Shown here: positions 13,135 through 26,591 of the stretch, in pieces | How the letters are laid out: each line of letters opens with the position of its first letter | Position numbering within the stretch: position 1 is the first letter of the stretch | Assembly: GCA_964057225.1 (NCBI GenBank) | Contig: OZ059899.1 | Span: 6,324,001-6,388,000 of the forward strand | From: Auanema rhodensis | Taxonomy: Eukaryota > Nematoda > Chromadorea > Rhabditida > Rhabditidae | Direction: 5' to 3' | Length of the DNA stretch: 64,000 nt | The notes under the pieces: model-generated | Seen by the model: the letters and a program-made list of their open reading frames with translations, nothing else | The model's database searches: none | What the model was told of the DNA's origin: nothing | Program-made: the position numbers and the translations under genes

Positions 13135-14076
13135 GATATTTAGTTCAAAAGAAACAGAATAGAGAAACAGTAGATAGCCGGCTGGTTGGACACCAAACCC
13201 AAAACACAACAACATAGAGAAACAGCAGCAGAAGGCCATATGATCACCACAAAGCACGAGCTCTGCACTTCGCTCTCTCTTTTCCCTTCTCTTACTCCCT
13301 CTCTCATTATTTCATTTAGTTTTCTATACTTGTCTCTCTCTCAATCCACTATCTTATTCTTTATATTTTGCTTAGTTCATATCTATCGTTTGGCCAGCAA
13401 ACAACAAGCTGCAACTACTGATGTGAATCTGTAAACCAACTGGAATATATCGAGAAAAAGCTAGTAAATGTAAGATGTTGGAAGTTCCTTTAAACTATTA
13501 TAAGTATTTATACTCAAGACGTTAGAAGGAGTTTGGCCTGTTATTTTGAGAAACAAAACTTATTATTAAAGCGAAATTAGCATCTAAGATTATCATGCTG
13601 AACAATAGAAGTAAAATTGAGGATATTGCACAGAAATGCCAACGCAACCTTATTAAGTATTCAAAGAATATGTTGAAGATTTTAGGTTGAAATTGAATTT
13701 GAATGAACTTGAAAATCGACCCTTTGAAGCAGACAACATAAGAAGAAATGAAATTATAGAAAATACGTGAAAAACGAATGATGATGCTATCATACGTGAA
13801 ACTCACGTAGATACTAATTGACCGTCATCTGAGTAAGGAAAACTAACTTTTCAAAAATATGAAATATCATCGTGTATATGCTAATTAAAGAATAAGATGT
13901 TATAAAATAAGATCATCGATTAGTAATATGATATCATTAAATAAAATGAAGCTAAAAAGATCTTTAGCAAGTAAATAGTAAGAAGAGAAAGATCTAAAGC
14001 AACAAAATCGTAAGGTAGAAAAGTAGCTAGATATCTCTTTCTTCATCCTCTTTTTCTATCTCTCGAGATATTCTGG

Positions 14077-14131
14077 CTAGCCATTGGTCAGTCTGTTCGT
14101 ATTTTCATAGGAAGACACTGCTGATGATGAC
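14077..14131 (-). CDS. Candidate terminal exon, 17 codons plus stop
   Basis: Minus-strand acceptor TTATTGTCTTCTCAG is followed by an exon entered in phase 2, open for 17 codons (SSSAVSSYENTNRLTNG) and closed by TAG. It has the same entry phase and the same Ser-rich, polar nature as the candidate terminal exon at 12748-12832, which suggests alternative C-termini of one gene whose upstream exons lie to the right. That link is inference. Confidence 0.3.
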
Positions 14132-15003
14132 CTGAGAAGACAATAAGATAGAAGAGCCGACCGTTATCGGCTGTCGTAGACATGGTGACCTGATGAATTA
14201 AGGTCAAGAAGGCTGGACAGGAGTTGAAATACTGGTGATATGCTCATGCTCTCTAGCATGCTCATAACCTGTCTCTCTATCTCATTCTCTTAAACTATTT
14301 TCTTTTGATGGTATTATCTATGCCTGTCATTCATTATGATTGTTTTAGTTTCCAACTGATGCTCAAATGAGTTTGTTGACTAAACAAGGCTTTTCAGATA
14401 TCAATCGACTGATAAAAGATGAAAGAAAGAAAGTAAAGGAGTATAGAAAGAAAGAAAGAACGAGAGACTATGGGGAAGAGAGTTTGAGCATGACAAGTAA
14501 TGCTCTAAACCTATAGTTAACAAGAAGAGTATTCTAATTATAAAAGCGAATTGGTCTATACACACATCAATCACTTGTTATCGAATTCTTCTTGTTCTTC
14601 ATCCTGTGTTGTGTGTATGTATTTCCATTTATGGTAAAGGGTCAAGCAGGCCCCAGATGAAACAAGCTGAATAGCCAAGGGCAACTGAACAGATGCTCTC
14701 TTGGTTTTGTCTCATGAACATAGAACGCTTCATTGACTAAGTTCCGTCAATAATTGTTTTGGAAATGTATTCAAGTTTATTAAATTAAGTTTTTTTTAAA
14801 CAGATTTCTTGAAACTATGAAATTTTCAAAAAACTTCAAAATGATTGTGAGGTACATGAGAGAAAAGCCGCCCCTTAGTTATACAGTATCAACATAATAT
14901 ATTCCGAAAGTGGAACAGATTCAAACCGATGAACTAGTCCGCCCTAATGAGGATCAAGGGCATGTGTAAGTGAGGAAAAGCATTATTTCTTAATATACAT
15001 ATC

Positions 15004-15038
15004 CTTAATTGGATGACGTCGAGAAAAATCCAATTAAG
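15004..15038. repeat. Inverted repeat, 10-bp perfect stem
   Basis: CTTAATTGGA at 15004-15013 pairs perfectly with TCCAATTAAG at 15029-15038 across a 15-base loop that contains GACGTC. Lies in DNA with no gene call. Confidence 0.8.
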
Positions 15039-17793
15039 AATGTCAAGACAGCGTCCTTTAACAGCGCTAGGAGCATAACCGAAACCTTGATATAAGGTTT
15101 TGAATCATGTTGTTCTGAAGATAAAATGATAAATAAGATAAATGTAACGGACAAAATGAGCAAAATAAACGAAAAGAGAATAGTTTAAAATAGAAATAAA
15201 TAGAAAAACGAATTAAAAACATGTTTAAGTTATATATAATGAAAAGAACTCAACAAATATATAAATCTATATTGGCACATTAAAGAACTTTCCGATATTT
15301 GATACGTTGACAGAAAAAAATTAATTAGAAAATTAAACTTTGTGGATGCAAAAGGAGAGAGGGACAGATAGATAGTCAGGCTCATAGAAAAATCGAGAAA
15401 ATAGATAATTTTTTAGAGCCGAAACGCCGAATTCTCTTTTTTCGGTCATTATATGAAATTTTCTGTCCTCTGCTATTTTATCTTCATTGTTGAATTTTCT
15501 TTTTTCGTTTTGATTCTTCTAATCCATTTCATATATATCTTCATTTCATCCTTTATTCAAGCTCATGTTATTAGAAGGATTTCAATGAACATATAGAGGA
15601 TTTTAGTTAGGACAAGAAGGGGTTGAGGAGAGTACGAGTGGTGTTGAAGGAGGTTATGATGAAGAAGAAGAAGAGAGAAAGAAATTGAGTAAAGGATGAA
15701 AAATGAATATTACAGAAAGACTGTTCATAATTCTATATATCTATAGTTTATAGAAGGAAAATGGTAGATAATGTGTTATTATTCCAAAATGTTGGAATCG
15801 GATGAGAAAATCACAATAACCACGAGCGAATGAATCCAAAACGAATCCAAGTCAATGAAGGTACCAAAGAAGGGACATCATTGGGATAGTATGCATACGA
15901 TAGATACAATAAAAGAGAAAAGATAGATGTCGTGGGAGACAGAAGGTTGAAGATGGATTCGTTGAGAGAAAAGTACCATCTCTTTACCTATATAGTCATT
16001 AGTTAATTATGCGTATGACTTTTTCACTCATCTTGTTGTCTATACAATATATATCTTACATTCATATTCATGATGTATATAATAACAAGAAAATATTTAG
16101 ATTATAGGATAATAAGAAATTGATTCAAAGAGAGTTAAGAGCAAGCTGGAAAAATAATTAAAAAATGATAAAAGTATCAATAGCAAAATGAACTCAGATA
16201 AAAATACGTTTGAATTTTAAATGCCTAACTGATTAACTCAAACAATCTAGGTAAAAATTTGTTGCTGAAAAATGAAGAATCTCGATAAGCTCATAGAAAC
16301 GTAGTTTTAACTGTTCTTATCAAATAAAGTGGTAATCGTGAAAAAAAGTTTTCATTTCTTATTACTAACTTATGGTGTAATATTCGACTGCTCTAATATC
16401 TAGGTATTGAAATAGTGAGAGAATTTAGTAAAGGATAATACTCATATGTATATAATATAGAGCATATAGTCTATTGAATAGTATGGATATGTGAATTAGA
16501 ATCGGAAATTCTAAATAGAATTGCCAACAGAAATGGAAATAAATAGATTGATCTCATTAGGTAAAGGAATGGTTTGTTAGATGGATAGGTTTGAATACAA
16601 AACCAATGTCTCTCTTTCTCTTGCAACCTCCATCGTTTGTTTCTCTCTCATTCCATATCTTCCTATCTCTTTGTATTTTGTTTGTTTCTGATTGTCTATA
16701 GCTTTGTGAGAAGATTCCGGTGACCTCGTATGGCCCTCTCGTGAACGTCGTAAATCGTTTTTTGCGTTTCGTTTGCCATTCTTCTCTCTTTATCTCTCAA
16801 TGTTCCACTCGTACTACCTCCAGATTTCTTTTCATCTCTAATGTATTCATCTCACACCTATTGAAACAAAAAAGTAAAAATATGGAAATATTGAATATGA
16901 ATAATGAGTAGAAAGGTTCTCTTTTATATGATACTTTCTATTACTTTTCAATAAACCGCTTAAGCTATGATTCTAAGGGAAGTTCTGAAGAAGCGAACGT
17001 TCACACATGACAATGATCCAGTAACTTGGGCACGAGCTTTTTGTTCTTAACTTATACTAAAGATTAATAGAATGACCACATCTTAAGCTTAATGATTGCC
17101 TGCAGGAGAACTCCTTGACGCCTTGCTCTGGCTCTATATTTAATTTCTTAGTCTTCTCTCTAATTTTCTTCAACTATTTGCCATTCTTATTCGTCTCCTT
17201 CTCTGTTTCTCTGTCTCTTTCTATATCTTTCTCTTTATTTTGGATCTGTGAATGGTCACTTCGTTGCCAATGCTCTGCTTTTCTGGGAATCAATCAGCTG
17301 TTTGGGTTGACGAGACAGCATGTCCAACGTGGAGATAGAATATAGAATATTGAGCTAGTTGTTTACAGCTTGCACTATTCGGACAGACGACCAAAGACAA
17401 GGATAGGGGACGATGCAGAACGTTGTGCTCCCAATGGTTGGTGGTTGGTAGAAAAGGGACGGGCTCAACAACGCCTGACCGGAGCTGGCCGCGTTGGGCT
17501 CAGAGAGAACAAGAAGATAGAGTAGAGCCCAGAGCAGATTGGCCTTGTTATTTAGACAGCAAAATGCTGTATAAAGAGATTGGAAGAATGAGAGAGTGAA
17601 AAGAAAGGAGAGACAATCTGCTGATGTTTTAAGAGATGGAGTGGGTACCAGCTCGCATGAGGTCAGCCAGCCTCTCATTCGCTCTGTCTGCTCTTTACAA
17701 TTAGTAAAGGACCGGGTGGCATGAAACATGACGAAGAAAGACAGAACGATCAAGACAGACGTGTTTCACTGGCAGAAGAAAATCAGAATTTAC

Positions 17794-17869
17794 GAAAGAA
17801 CGATGACCATAAACAGATCGTTGCCTAAGCCACTGATTGTTATCTGCATGTGGCATATCGGACTCTTGA
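17794..17869 (-). CDS. Candidate internal exon, 25 codons
   Basis: Minus-strand acceptor GCGCTATAG leads to an exon entered in phase 2 and open for 25 polar codons (QESDMPHADNNQWLRQRSVY, then GHRSF), ending in phase 0 at donor GTAAATTC. Around it, from about 17350 to 18100, the DNA is GC-richer than usual and open in several frames on both strands, which weakens any single model. Family unknown. Confidence 0.3.
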
Positions 17870-18100
17870 CTATAGCGCTTAATCACGTCTATAGGGGATC
17901 AGATTGTGCACTGTTGAAGGACAGCAACTGTTTCTCTTCTGGCAAATGAATAGCCTGTGGCATGGTGTATTTCTCTTCTTGACAACGATAGTCGGCATAG
18001 AAAGCTTACAAAGTATCTTAATTGGTCCAGATAAAAATGGTAGTCATATGACAGCTGATGAGGTGGATTTATAGGCCTCATGGCTCATCGTCGCCGTTGT

Positions 18101-21100
18101 CATTCGTCTACTTTTCTATTCTTATTCGTCTTTGTTTGTGATGGTCAAACATACATATACATAGACATATAGTTGCCTTATTTGAAGAAAGAACAACAGA
18201 GATAGAAAGAAAAAAAGCAGAAGAGGTAAAATATGAAATAGAAGGCTAATATGAGAGGGCGCATGGAATAAAGAAAAAAGACAAATGACTAGGCAGGTGC
18301 ATTGCCAAACACAGAAGCTTCATACCATTTTCTTCTGTATATAAACAGATGAATGTAATCATTTTTCCCGTCAAAATGTATTCTGTCCTTCCTTGCTTAT
18401 GAGATACATGAATTGAAAAAGATGAGCTGCCAAAAAAACCCAAAAATGTTTCATGTTCAAAATGGATCATGTGACATGAAGGCTTTCCGGAAATGGCAGA
18501 CCAACTTCAATGAGCAGAAAAAGACAAACGAGCACAAACTAAGTGTGTGTAGATATAAGAAAAAAAGAAAGAGAGGTAAAATGAGAAATGAAAAAGAGCA
18601 AAAAAAATTCCACTTTGGTCTTTTTTTTTCGAAAAGGGCATCATGCAGTGGGAGGCTGGAAATGGAAGCTGGCAAAGTTCCAATGAAAATGAATTCATAA
18701 TGATTGACAAGTGCGTATTGCTTTTCAGAAACATAATTGTTGAAATTGAATTTATAACAATAAAAGAGATATGATCTTAATAAAATTTATGTTCAAATAC
18801 ATCATCTGAGAAAAAATAGTTGAAAAAAGAACTATATGATTATAAATGTTGGTCATATGAAAATATAAAAAGATTAGAATAAAGACAATTTAATTAGAAA
18901 CTTATCTTTCGTCTCTTTCAAAAATATGGATTAGATTTGACAACAAGGTTTCTTTTAATTCATCTTATTGTTACTCTCAGAACTAAGTACAAGAATGCCG
19001 TAAATGAATAGTTTTAAATCCCCATATTGAAGTATTAAAAAGACTTCAAACTTTTTTTTTATTATTATAATTTAAATAAAAGATAATAGTAAACAATAAA
19101 ATGAAATATAATAGTGAAACACATATATGTATTATAATATTCAAGTAAAAGTAATAAATAAAATTAGATTAAATATGAAAAGATGTATATTAGTAAGTAA
19201 TAGGTTGAATAAAACTAAAACGAACGTAAGCAATTGAGAGTTAGTCACTATGTATAATACAAGACTAAGATATACAAAAAGAAAAAAATTCATACTGCTC
19301 ATTTATTTTATTTTATAAAATGATCCAAGCAATACTATTTAACTCAATATTATGCTAAAACTAGAGCATTTGCAGAAAAAAACTGTTTTTTGTACTTACG
19401 CAAGTATCTTGTTCTTTTCATATCTACAACAGTTGCAAAGAAAAATATCAAAAACAAAAGAAAAGCTTCTCGGGTATTAAAAAATCTAATAAATTTTAAA
19501 AATATTGTGATATCATGAGCGGATAATAAAAGTGCATAATTCTTATAAAAGAAAAACGACTTGAATAAGGAAAAAAATTAAAACACGACTTATAGTACTT
19601 AAACTATGAAGCAGTTAAGAAGTTATATGACCGGGATGAGAAATCAAGTATGGATTGGTAGTTAAAAAGTAGAATATATGATGAGTAAAGCAAAGTTGAG
19701 AAGGAGCACAATCGACTTCCGCATTTAAAATTGCCAAAATAATGCCAAAATCACGTAATCCACGCAAGAAATATTCACATGCTTCAAGCGTCCTGACATC
19801 TGCTTGCAGAGAGAAATCAAGCTAATTGTCTTCAATATTGTTAGAAATTGTCGACGTATCAGGCATGTTGCAAATGTAATTTCAACTAGTACAAAATAGT
19901 AAAAAAAGTAACAAAAGGCACTAAGAACAGCGTTTCAGCACATAACTGGAAAGAATATTTAGCGATCTGAGGTCAGGGACAAGAACATGAAATATAGGAT
20001 AAAATATGACAAAACGAAATAAGAAACATAAATAGTTAGACAAGTTATGTTCGAATTCTGGGCAACACGAAGTATTAAGTAAAAGTAATATTATACAAGA
20101 TAGAAGAAAACGACACTTTACACGATTTCATTCTTTTCATCTCCTTTTTTTCTTTGCTCTATCTCTCGTTCTGGTTATTTCTTTGCACATGACCAGATCT
20201 GGCCGAAGAACATTACGGAGCTAATCTGAGCCCAAGCTGGCTGAGTGCCAATTCGTTTTTGTCTTACTTCCGTCTAAAACGGATGTTTCTATGAAAAATA
20301 TGAAACAAAAATGTCTGTGTAACATTGAAAGGAAGGATGTAACCTAGTGCGAACTCAATTGAATATATAAATATTTCAAAAACATTGATGTTTGGACAAT
20401 TAATCTTTTGCATTTTTCGCTTACACATATTATACCTGCTGATACAAAGGCTAAATTAGTGTAATTTTCAGCTTATTATTTAAGATTCAATGAAAAGTAT
20501 TGTAAAGAAGTAGAAATATGTAATATAGTACATTATAGAGATTGCTACAGATGCAAATAAAACGGAGAGAGAGAGATAGTAAAATGAAACTTCTGAGAGG
20601 GAGACAGAGAGAAAAACAGAAAAAGATGAGAGAAAATATAGAGTTTTGAAGTATAAATCACAAACGTTTGATCACTAGTTCGGAGGAAACGGAAAGTCTG
20701 GAAGTTTGCCAGAGTAATTGAAATAAACCATGAAGCTCATAGAGAAAGAAAAAATGCTGAAAATGATAGAGCGAGACAACACATGATTAACGGAGAGCAG
20801 AAGTATTTTAGATATACATACAGATGAATAGAGAGAGAGAAAAGGAAAGGATAGAAATGACGAGAGCGGGAGGCAAAGAGAGAAAGAGGGCAAAAGAACA
20901 GCCATTTCCTGCTGCCCTGAAGGGGTGCCTACATCAGGCTAAGCTCATTATGGGGCTTCTCTCTCCCTCGTTCTCTCAGATGTCTTTAGTATTTCTATAT
21001 TCAGCACAAGTCCCTTTAATTGCTACTTTTATTTTATGTCAGAAACTCAAAAAATCAATATCACGCACTCGCTAATTATGTTATATTGCATTCAGACAGA

Positions 21101-24100
21101 GCACGAGAGCTTCACGACCTTAGGAGATACTCTTCCCGTCGTTATGGTTGTCAAGCTTCACGTTCATTCCCGTTTTATTTCATCCGAGCCGTTTTTCCTC
21201 GAGAAAACGCCTACGTGGATAACTAATCAAACCGCTATCTGAAACGTTTCAAGCTCTAGCAGCTTCATGCATTCATATACATCTTATGACCAGCTTTGTT
21301 GCTGATTCTTGCCAATTTCACCGGATTGTAATAAATTTTTTTTCTCCGAAAAATATTCCGCACTCTGGAGCCCGCATGACCAGCTGAAGCTTATTAGTTT
21401 GGGAAATGTTGCTAAGAGACAAAACTCATAACAGCTGATATAAGCTGTGACCTACTGCTAAATCTGGGCGGTTGGTAAAAAAAAATTAGCACTGCACACG
21501 TCGAAAATGGGGAATAAATTGAAATTCATTCAATAAACTTATTATATCTAATGAATAGGCTAATAGAATGAACAGACGACAACTGATTAGAAAATTCAAA
21601 CATTCGATAACAAGAGAGAAAAAGAGTGAGTACATAAGACGAGATTGAGATATGCCAAAATTAAGATTATTAGCAAATGAGCACGCTATCTATCATATAG
21701 AAAAAACCATCAGATGGTCATATATCATTAATGAAGTGAAGGAACACAACGATTATAATGAAGAACAAATAAGAGTTCACTATTATAGAAATCTTCATTA
21801 CAGCCACTTCAACTTTTGGAATGAAATATCAATAACCAATGAAGTTGATTCAGTGTATATCATATAGTTTAGTAACAAAAATTTAGAATAAACTAACAGT
21901 TTCCTATAAAATTCTTTCGAATAATATATTTAAGTACTGTTAATGAGCCAGTAAATCTATTCCACTCGATGTCTAGGTCACTTCTGCGGCCAAATCATTC
22001 TTTTCATCAAATTCACTAAAATTATAGCCGGATTTTCCAACCATAAATCTACAAAGGGACTGCAGAAAGAGTTCTCTTTTCTGTTCTTCTATTGATTTCT
22101 ACAAGAAATCACAACCTTTACAAACTGTTTCTGAAGATATGATCTGTACTACAACAAACAGCATCAAGATCAGGTAAGAACGTAAATCTGTTAAAACTTA
22201 ATCGAGCATATAATAATTAGCTCCGTCGGCCGCCTACGATAAGCTAAACAGGAAATTATTTGGGTAATTAAGTACGATTTAGTTTGCAACCAATGAATCA
22301 ACTATTAAAGGTTTCAGCATTAATTATGAGAGCAAAGCTTATATAAGCAAAATTCTCAAGAAAACATCAAGTGTTGCAGTGGTTTTCTGATGGTTGCATG
22401 CTCCTCATACATGAATGATAAAATAGGCAAAAGAATAGAGAACATATAATAATATATTTGAAAGTTATGGATAACATTATTTTAGAATCGCAACAGTTAC
22501 AAAAAATAAAATAAAAAGCGAAACTAGAATGAAAGAGCAAAGGCTAAAAGATCAAGCTAAGATAGTTGATTATAAATAAGCATATTTCGGAGAATTAATA
22601 ATTTGGGAAAATGGATAATAGTAATCTTCAAAGAATAAAAAAATCTATTTCTTGGAGCAAATAAAACATTTTGATTACAACAAAGGAAACGATTGGCTTA
22701 TAACAACTAGTATTTTTCTCTCAAACGATGTACAACTGAATCGTTTTTTATAGACCCTTGACCTTATGTGACCGCGCTATTCTGTTTAGAAAAATTGTGA
22801 GATAAGAGAAATGAGGAGGTTATAAGAGCAATAAAGAACTAAACAGATATGAAGAGAGTATAAGCATATAAACCATTTTCAAGATATTCTACTTTTGAAA
22901 CAAGGTATACTACAAGTTATATTGATAAATAGATGAACAAAACAAAAAGAGAAATAAACAGAAAATTCACATATAGAGGATATACAAAACAACTGTTACC
23001 AATATTTTTTCGGATATAAAACAACTGTGTTTTAATAGATTGTTTCTTATATCTCTCTACAACTTATGAATATTTATTGACAAAAAATAACAAAATGAGT
23101 TCGCATACGAAGTTTCTTAGCAGATACATTGTGGTTTGCAGCTTAAGGGCATTCTTCTAATTTACATGCAATGATATAAAAATAAGTTCAATAGTTACAA
23201 CTGTAGCTTCTATATCATTATAATGAGTGAAAAGAAGACAGAAATCAAACGTAGAAAGCGAAATCTCATCGTGAATAATCAAATTTTTTATGATTCTGAA
23301 GCAAAAAGACAAAGAAATAAATGATTTTGAACGGCATCTAATGAGTTTTTGAAAGAGTAAGTGCAAAGGGAACAGAAAACGGTGCGCGGTCATGACGACA
23401 ACCGGCACCTTCATCGGCGCAAGTGATCTGCATTGTTGAAAGAAAAACGGAAAAAGGACATTGAAGAAAGTGAATTTTCAGACAACAGTATTTTCCAAAC
23501 CTTTTTCTTCAGATCGCTTTTTTTAAAAAAAAAGTTTTAACAAGATTATAAAATAAAATAAATGGCCAACACGTGACCATTCACGCAAAATATGTTAATT
23601 CGATTATCATTCTTAGACGTGTTAATGCACTGAACGGTTATTCGAACTAAAATATTCTTTTCAATTATGATAATACATCAAATAATTAGTAAAACAAATT
23701 AAACAATAATAATCATAATAGAATATTAGAAATATAGATAATAGAAAAACCAATCTATCTAAGCTCTTTTGGTTATTTGATACAAATCACCAGCCACTTC
23801 ATCTGTAACAACAGACACATGTTTAGACCTCATCTCATTACACGGATTTTAACCTGGCGACAATAGATTATACAAAATTGCTAATTCCATGATTCAAAAA
23901 TAGAATACTACGTCAATTTTTGCCAAAAAAAATTGCAACTCTAAATTTACATTGAAAAGTGCATCCTCTCAATCTGTTTTTTTTTACAGAAAGAAAAAAC
24001 AAATACATAGGACAATCTCATGACTTTACGAAATATAACTGTATTATTCAACTGAAAAAACACTTTACATTCAGGCCATAGAATACTTAACCAGTAGTAA

Positions 24101-24200
24101 GTTGAAATATGTAAAAATATAAATATATAACTAAATTGATGCCTACACCGAAAAAAATACGAAGAAATAGCAAACTGAATTGCAAAAAAACGTTTATAGG
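18101..24200. other. Gene-poor AT-rich stretch
   Basis: Purine-rich on the + strand up to about 20.9 kb, then AT-rich. A GC-richer island at about 21050-21240 is open in two overlapping + frames with no start, splice border or motif that decides between them. No gene can be supported. Confidence 0.4.
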
Positions 24201-24214
24201 CTGACTGGATGTAG

Positions 24215-24235
24215 GACGACGTTGACAACGTCGTC
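24215..24235. repeat. Perfect inverted repeat (9-bp arms, 3-base loop)
   Basis: GACGACGTT, then GAC, then AACGTCGTC. The arm sequence holds two ACGT-type core boxes. It sits in a GC-rich island (about 24200-24460) that is open on both strands: Asp-rich then Lys/Arg-rich on +, Ser-rich on -. Confidence 0.85.
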
Positions 24236-26270
24236 TTGGACGATGATGATGACAGTCGGAGCGAATGGCTTGGTTTTAGGTGTCCAAACCCAAAACGATA
24301 CATCAGGTATCAAAAGGAGAGAAAAAAGAAAAAAAGAAATGAGAAGAAGTTAGCGAAGCGAAAAAAGTGGCGCCAAATGTTTTTCGTTCGAAAAACGTCC
24401 TTCAACAGGGGGCGAGGACCTAACGAATTTTACCCGAAAGCAACATCAGACGCTCGAACGGTTTCCTCGCTTTTTACATTCTCTTTTTCTCGCTCTCTTT
24501 TTCAGTATTCTTTCTTTTATTCATCGTCTTCTCGGTCTCTTCTTTATTTATCGTATCTATTTCTTTCTTGTAGTTTCTTTTAATGCATTTCTATCTCTCC
24601 CGCTCACTTCAACACTTTTCTACACAGCCGAGGACATGAAAAGTACGGCTAATGTCGTGAAACTGAAGTCGATTGGCATGAATAAACTATATCTTTGTCT
24701 ACTTTAATTAATTACAGATTTACAATACCATGATTTCTTGCAGAATATCCTAGGTTGATGCTGAGAAAATAAGGAAACCTGTTGTTACAAAAAAAGTTCA
24801 AAAATAGTACATGGCAAATATTGGTAACAAAGTTGGGTAGAGCATACATAGCTCAAAAACCTAAAAAAATGTATAATGTACGACATAGTAAAATAAATAG
24901 ATGAATCTGTGAAAAAATGTTGTTGTAAAGATGGTCAACGACGATGCTTCACTTGTTTCTGGAAAAGCGTTGAAATTTTTTCCTAAAGATTGGCACACTT
25001 TTATGTATTTCATTGATTCTACTTTGAATAGATATGATACCCAAGTTGAGACTTAGGTTTTTGATTGAAAATATTCATATCATAAAACTTATCGAATTAT
25101 CTTTTTATCTCATAGGACACCGGGCTAACAAAAGACAAATACGAAATGTTGGGTCGTGCTCTTCTAAGCTTTGATAAGGGAATAGGTTTTCAAATAGGGC
25201 CAGTTAAGTTTTAATCGCATCCGAAACTGATAAGATTTGCTGAATTCTTTTTTTTTCCAATTAATGAATCATAAAGTTTCTATCTGTCTCCAGTTTGTAA
25301 AAGGGGTGGCCATTGTAACTATGAAAAGTACGGTAATGTTTATGAAAATATTAGTAATTATTGCTTCATTATTGAAAAACATAAGAACTTTAAAAAAATA
25401 AAATCTATGTAATATAGCTTAATTTATGGCATCAATTATGAGAAAATATTTGCATGAGAAGCTATAGATAGAAGCAGCTGATTTTTAATTTTTAAAAATA
25501 ATGAACAGGCATTTTTCTGTTACAAGCATCTCAACTTATTATGATGATGCTCTTTTATATTACTAGCGTTCTTTGTTTATTATAATAGTTACATTTCTAA
25601 ATGACATTATGCCTTATTTGGTTATAGGTTTGTATAATAGATAAGGACATGCAGATGATGTTCAATATTATAGAACAAAAAAGAAAAAGCTTGGCATGCT
25701 GTATCACTATCTTATCTAGAGCAACAACACATGCAAAAAAAACTTGAAGCTGACATAAACGGGACCGACTCATTGGCTTATTAAAATTATTTTGATATTT
25801 ACTCCTTTTTATGAACTTATTAAATTAAAATTATATAAAAATATCTATTAATGTACTATTATACTATTTATACATATGTATATCAACTAAAATATATTTT
25901 GTATCTTCAATTATCTTTTAAATATTTTTGATCTATTGTATTTCTTATATGATATCATAGTACAATTTCTCACATCTAGGTAAAAAATAAGTTTGAGTAA
26001 AAATAATTTTAACTTTGCGAATTTAATATTGTTTATTCGTATTCATTGTTATCATATCATAAAAGTAATATTATCTCCTACCATATACTGAACTGTAATC
26101 ATCTATAGTTTCATTTTTGGATTAATATATCGAAGATTAAATAAACAAGCAAATTTATTTTCATTTCAAGTTGCAAAATGGATTTCTCCGAATTAATATT
26201 TTAATTAATACAAAGTACTTCATATCTAGAATTTGTCCACTTCACTCCAAAACAACAAAAAGTGTCATTA

Positions 26271-26591
26271 TTATTTGTAGCGAGAATCGGATTCCTCATT
26301 AGGATACAAGCATTGGATATACAAAGACAATCCGACAAGCTCAAGAGGAAGAACCAGCTGCGAGGACGGAATGGTCAAAGCTATCTTCGGCCATTGACTT
26401 TTCAATAGCTTACAAATTGCTAAAATAATATAAATAAAAAGATACAATATTAAAATTGTAAAGAGTGCACTCCATCAAATTTAAAGCATTAAACATCGTT
26501 ACCGTATAAGTACTGTATCAAAGATGAGTGATATCATGAAAGGTTAAATACTTCAATCATTCCACAACAGGAAAGGATCACAATCCAAGCT
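26271..26591 (-). CDS. Candidate last three exons of an unidentified gene, with a 10-bp microexon
   Basis: Three minus-strand pieces join in phase. Exon 26591-26552 (acceptor ATTTAAG, phase 2 in, donor GTATTT, phase 0 out) is hydrophobic: AWIVILSCCGMIE. A 10-base exon at 26512-26503 lies between TTGATACAG and GTAACG and shifts phase 0 to 1. The last exon, 26419-26271, follows ATATTATTTTAG, is entered in phase 1 and is open for 48 codons to TAA, with a KLLKSQWPKIALTIPSSQL segment and an acidic tail. The phase bookkeeping closes only if the microexon is included. The 5-prime part is missing; an ATG frame at 26903 (MIESDHSDLSASDRHQ) could be its first exon but I could not connect it. Family unknown. 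Confidence 0.4.

Noticed and set aside
11491-13257. Minus-strand ORFs of 130 and 169 codons
   Set aside because: Phe/Leu/Ser-rich reads of pyrimidine-rich DNA, no start context or splice logic; only the last 27 codons before the stop at 12748, behind a strong acceptor, look like an exon.
20041-20070. tRNA B-box-like GTTCGAATTC
   Set aside because: No acceptor stem, anticodon arm or A box can be built around it.
21020-21242. Two overlapping plus-strand ORFs of 68 codons in a GC-richer island
   Set aside because: Both frames look equally natural, start codons lie in AT-rich flanks, and no donor or in-phase neighbour exon exists, so neither can be supported.
21652-21867. Plus-strand ORF of 71 codons
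   Set aside because: Polar and plausible in composition but AT-rich like its flanks, with no splice or translation signals and no family resemblance.
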